23,682 nt of DNA from a virus. A model generated the notes under the pieces. The model did no database searches, was not told the origin of the DNA, and saw only the letters and a program-made list of their open reading frames with translations. Shown here piece after piece: positions 22,899-23,682 of this stretch. The DNA lies in IMG/VR virus record IMGVR_UViG_3300021197_001153, positions 1 to 23,682 of that record, one strand, 5' to 3'. Within the stretch, counting starts at the first letter, position 1. Every line of letters begins with the position of its first letter. A program made the translations under genes and the position numbers.

Positions 22899-23644
22899 TG
22901 CCTATAAGACCATCCGACCACGGCGTTTTTGCTTCAGCAGCCGGAGGTTTTGTTGCTCTCGCAGCATCTGGTGGTACAGAAACCACTTATAACGATGGCG
23001 GCGGGCGTACGTGGAAAGTTCACACCTTCAACAGTTCGGGCACCTTCACCGTGTCTGATGCTGGATCAGGCAATGACGCTGGCTACGTAAAATATTTGGT
23101 GGTTTCGGGCGGCGGTTCAGGCGGCACAAGCTCCGGTGCGGGCGGCGGCGGGGCTGGCGGTTACGTGGAGTCAACAAGTACTGCAATTACTGCGACTGGT
23201 TACACAGTCACAATAGGAGCCGGTGGCTCTGTCAGCGGTGGTAACGCAGCAGGGGGACAAGGTACTGCGTCAAGTTTTGGAAGCATCCAAGCAACAGTCG
23301 GAGGCGGTGGAGGTGCAGGCGGCTCAACTTACAGCGCAGATGCAACAACTGGTGGTTCTGGCGGCGGTTCAAGCGCATCTAACAGCGGCGCAGCAGGCAC
23401 AGCCGGACAGGGCAACAGCGGCGGTAGTGGCGGCGGCTTTTCTGGAGGCTGGTGTGGTGGCGGCGGTGGAGGTAAAGGCGCCGCAGGCAGCGGTGGCAAC
23501 TCGAACTTCGACTACGGCTATGGCGGTGCCGGTGGTGCAGGCTTAGCTTCCACAATTACTGGCTCATCTGTCACTCTTGGTGGCGGCGGTGGTGGTCATC
23601 ACGATGATCCAAGTGGCGCATGCGGCGGTGGCACGTGGGCCTGA
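22898..23644 (+). CDS. Glycine-rich adhesin or fibre-tip protein, possibly interrupted at its end
   Basis: ATG 22898 shares one base with the preceding TAA, which is preferred to the ATG at 22871 in the same frame. The N-terminus (SDHGVFASAAGGFVALAASG and TYNDGGGRTWKVHTFNSSGT) leads into a beta strand KYLVVSGGGSGG, then polyglycine blocks separated by short strands (GYTVTIGAGGSVSGG, SSFGSIQATVGGGGGAGG, STITGSSVTLGGGGGG). This matches the glycine-rich adhesins on phage fibre tips, which bind receptors through the loops between Gly strands. The 248-residue frame ends at TGA 23642. In the same frame after that stop the sequence again encodes a Gly-rich run (GMGQGG), so the gene may be cut short by a sequence error or mutation. 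Confidence 0.7.
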   Translation: MPIRPSDHGVFASAAGGFVALAASGGTETTYNDGGGRTWKVHTFNSSGTFTVSDAGSGNDAGYVKYLVVSGGGSGGTSSGAGGGGAGGYVESTSTAITATGYTVTIGAGGSVSGGNAAGGQGTASSFGSIQATVGGGGGAGGSTYSADATTGGSGGGSSASNSGAAGTAGQGNSGGSGGGFSGGWCGGGGGGKGAAGSGGNSNFDYGYGGAGGAGLASTITGSSVTLGGGGGGHHDDPSGACGGGTWA

Positions 23645-23682
23645 CGGACCGGCTCACGCAAGGGCATGGGTCAAGGTGGTGG
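23645..23682 (+). other. Window end: possible continuation of the glycine-rich frame
   Basis: These 38 bases follow the adhesin stop. In the same reading frame they encode RTGSRKGMGQGG, similar in composition to the adhesin. They are too short to interpret alone, and no ribosome site for a new gene is visible. Confidence 0.3.

Noticed and set aside
22898-23644. TGA reassignment (alternative genetic code)
   Set aside because: TGA ends several genes here in overlaps with the next start (4599, 4748, 2809), so it functions as a stop.
21554-23682. Diversity-generating retroelement acting on the fibre genes
   Set aside because: No reverse transcriptase, template repeat or variable repeat is visible in the window.
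1-23682. CRISPR array, insertion sequence, or integrase/attachment site
   Set aside because: No regularly spaced long repeats, no transposase or recombinase motifs and no terminal inverted repeats were seen.

Overview
The window is the packaging and virion-structure module of a tailed double-stranded DNA bacteriophage (Caudoviricetes). Every supported gene runs on the + strand, and most neighbours overlap by 1-11 bases or sit within a few bases of each other. I see no host genes, rRNA, tRNA, CRISPR array, insertion sequence, integrase, replication or lysis gene. GC content looks close to one half. The host cannot be fixed from this sequence. Strong AAGGAGG-type ribosome sites and a small protein with a CGARVWIETE motif, which I associate from memory with actinobacterial and aquatic phages, weakly suggest an actinobacterial or other aquatic host.

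Layout. Positions 1-542 hold no convincing gene. Bases 1-240 are strikingly poor in T on the + strand (29 of 240). They end at a long imperfect hairpin (225-259) and a cluster of CGTTTTG heptamers. A candidate promoter (perfect TTGACA at 480) follows. A possible 37-residue leader ORF (543-656) overlaps the large terminase gene (625-2547), which appears to carry its own N-terminal helix-turn-helix. No separate small terminase is visible. Then come a small unknown gene, the portal (2811-4601), three small overlapping genes (4598-5377), and two giant genes of 1604 and 1746 codons (5381-15435). The first giant protein has a ParB-like domain, an actinophage-type W..N / DRHA / QAIxWVxWR domain, and a histidine-rich HDFFGH domain. 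Three medium genes (15432-19509) of unknown function, probably also virion or ejection proteins, follow in the same coupled series.

A hairpin region (19510-19597) separates this series from the capsid block: a likely scaffold (19598-20062), the HK97-like major capsid protein (20107-21039) and a probable decoration protein (21052-21474). These three genes have clear ribosome sites, unlike the coupled genes upstream. The block closes with a 14-bp stem capped by a TTCG tetraloop (21493-21524). The last part carries fibre or adhesin genes: a 165-aa aromatic-rich protein, a 281-aa fibre protein, and a glycine-rich adhesin that stops 38 bases before the window end.

How it works together (inference). 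TerL packages DNA through the portal into a shell built from scaffold and major capsid protein and stiffened by the decoration protein. The very large proteins encoded between portal and scaffold are best explained as internal or ejected proteins delivered with the genome, as in podovirus-like phages. The fibre genes give host recognition. No tail tube, tape-measure or sheath gene is recognisable, which also favours a short-tailed virion. The most unusual content is the multi-domain giant protein at 5381, the second giant protein at 10195, and the structured non-coding segment at the left end.
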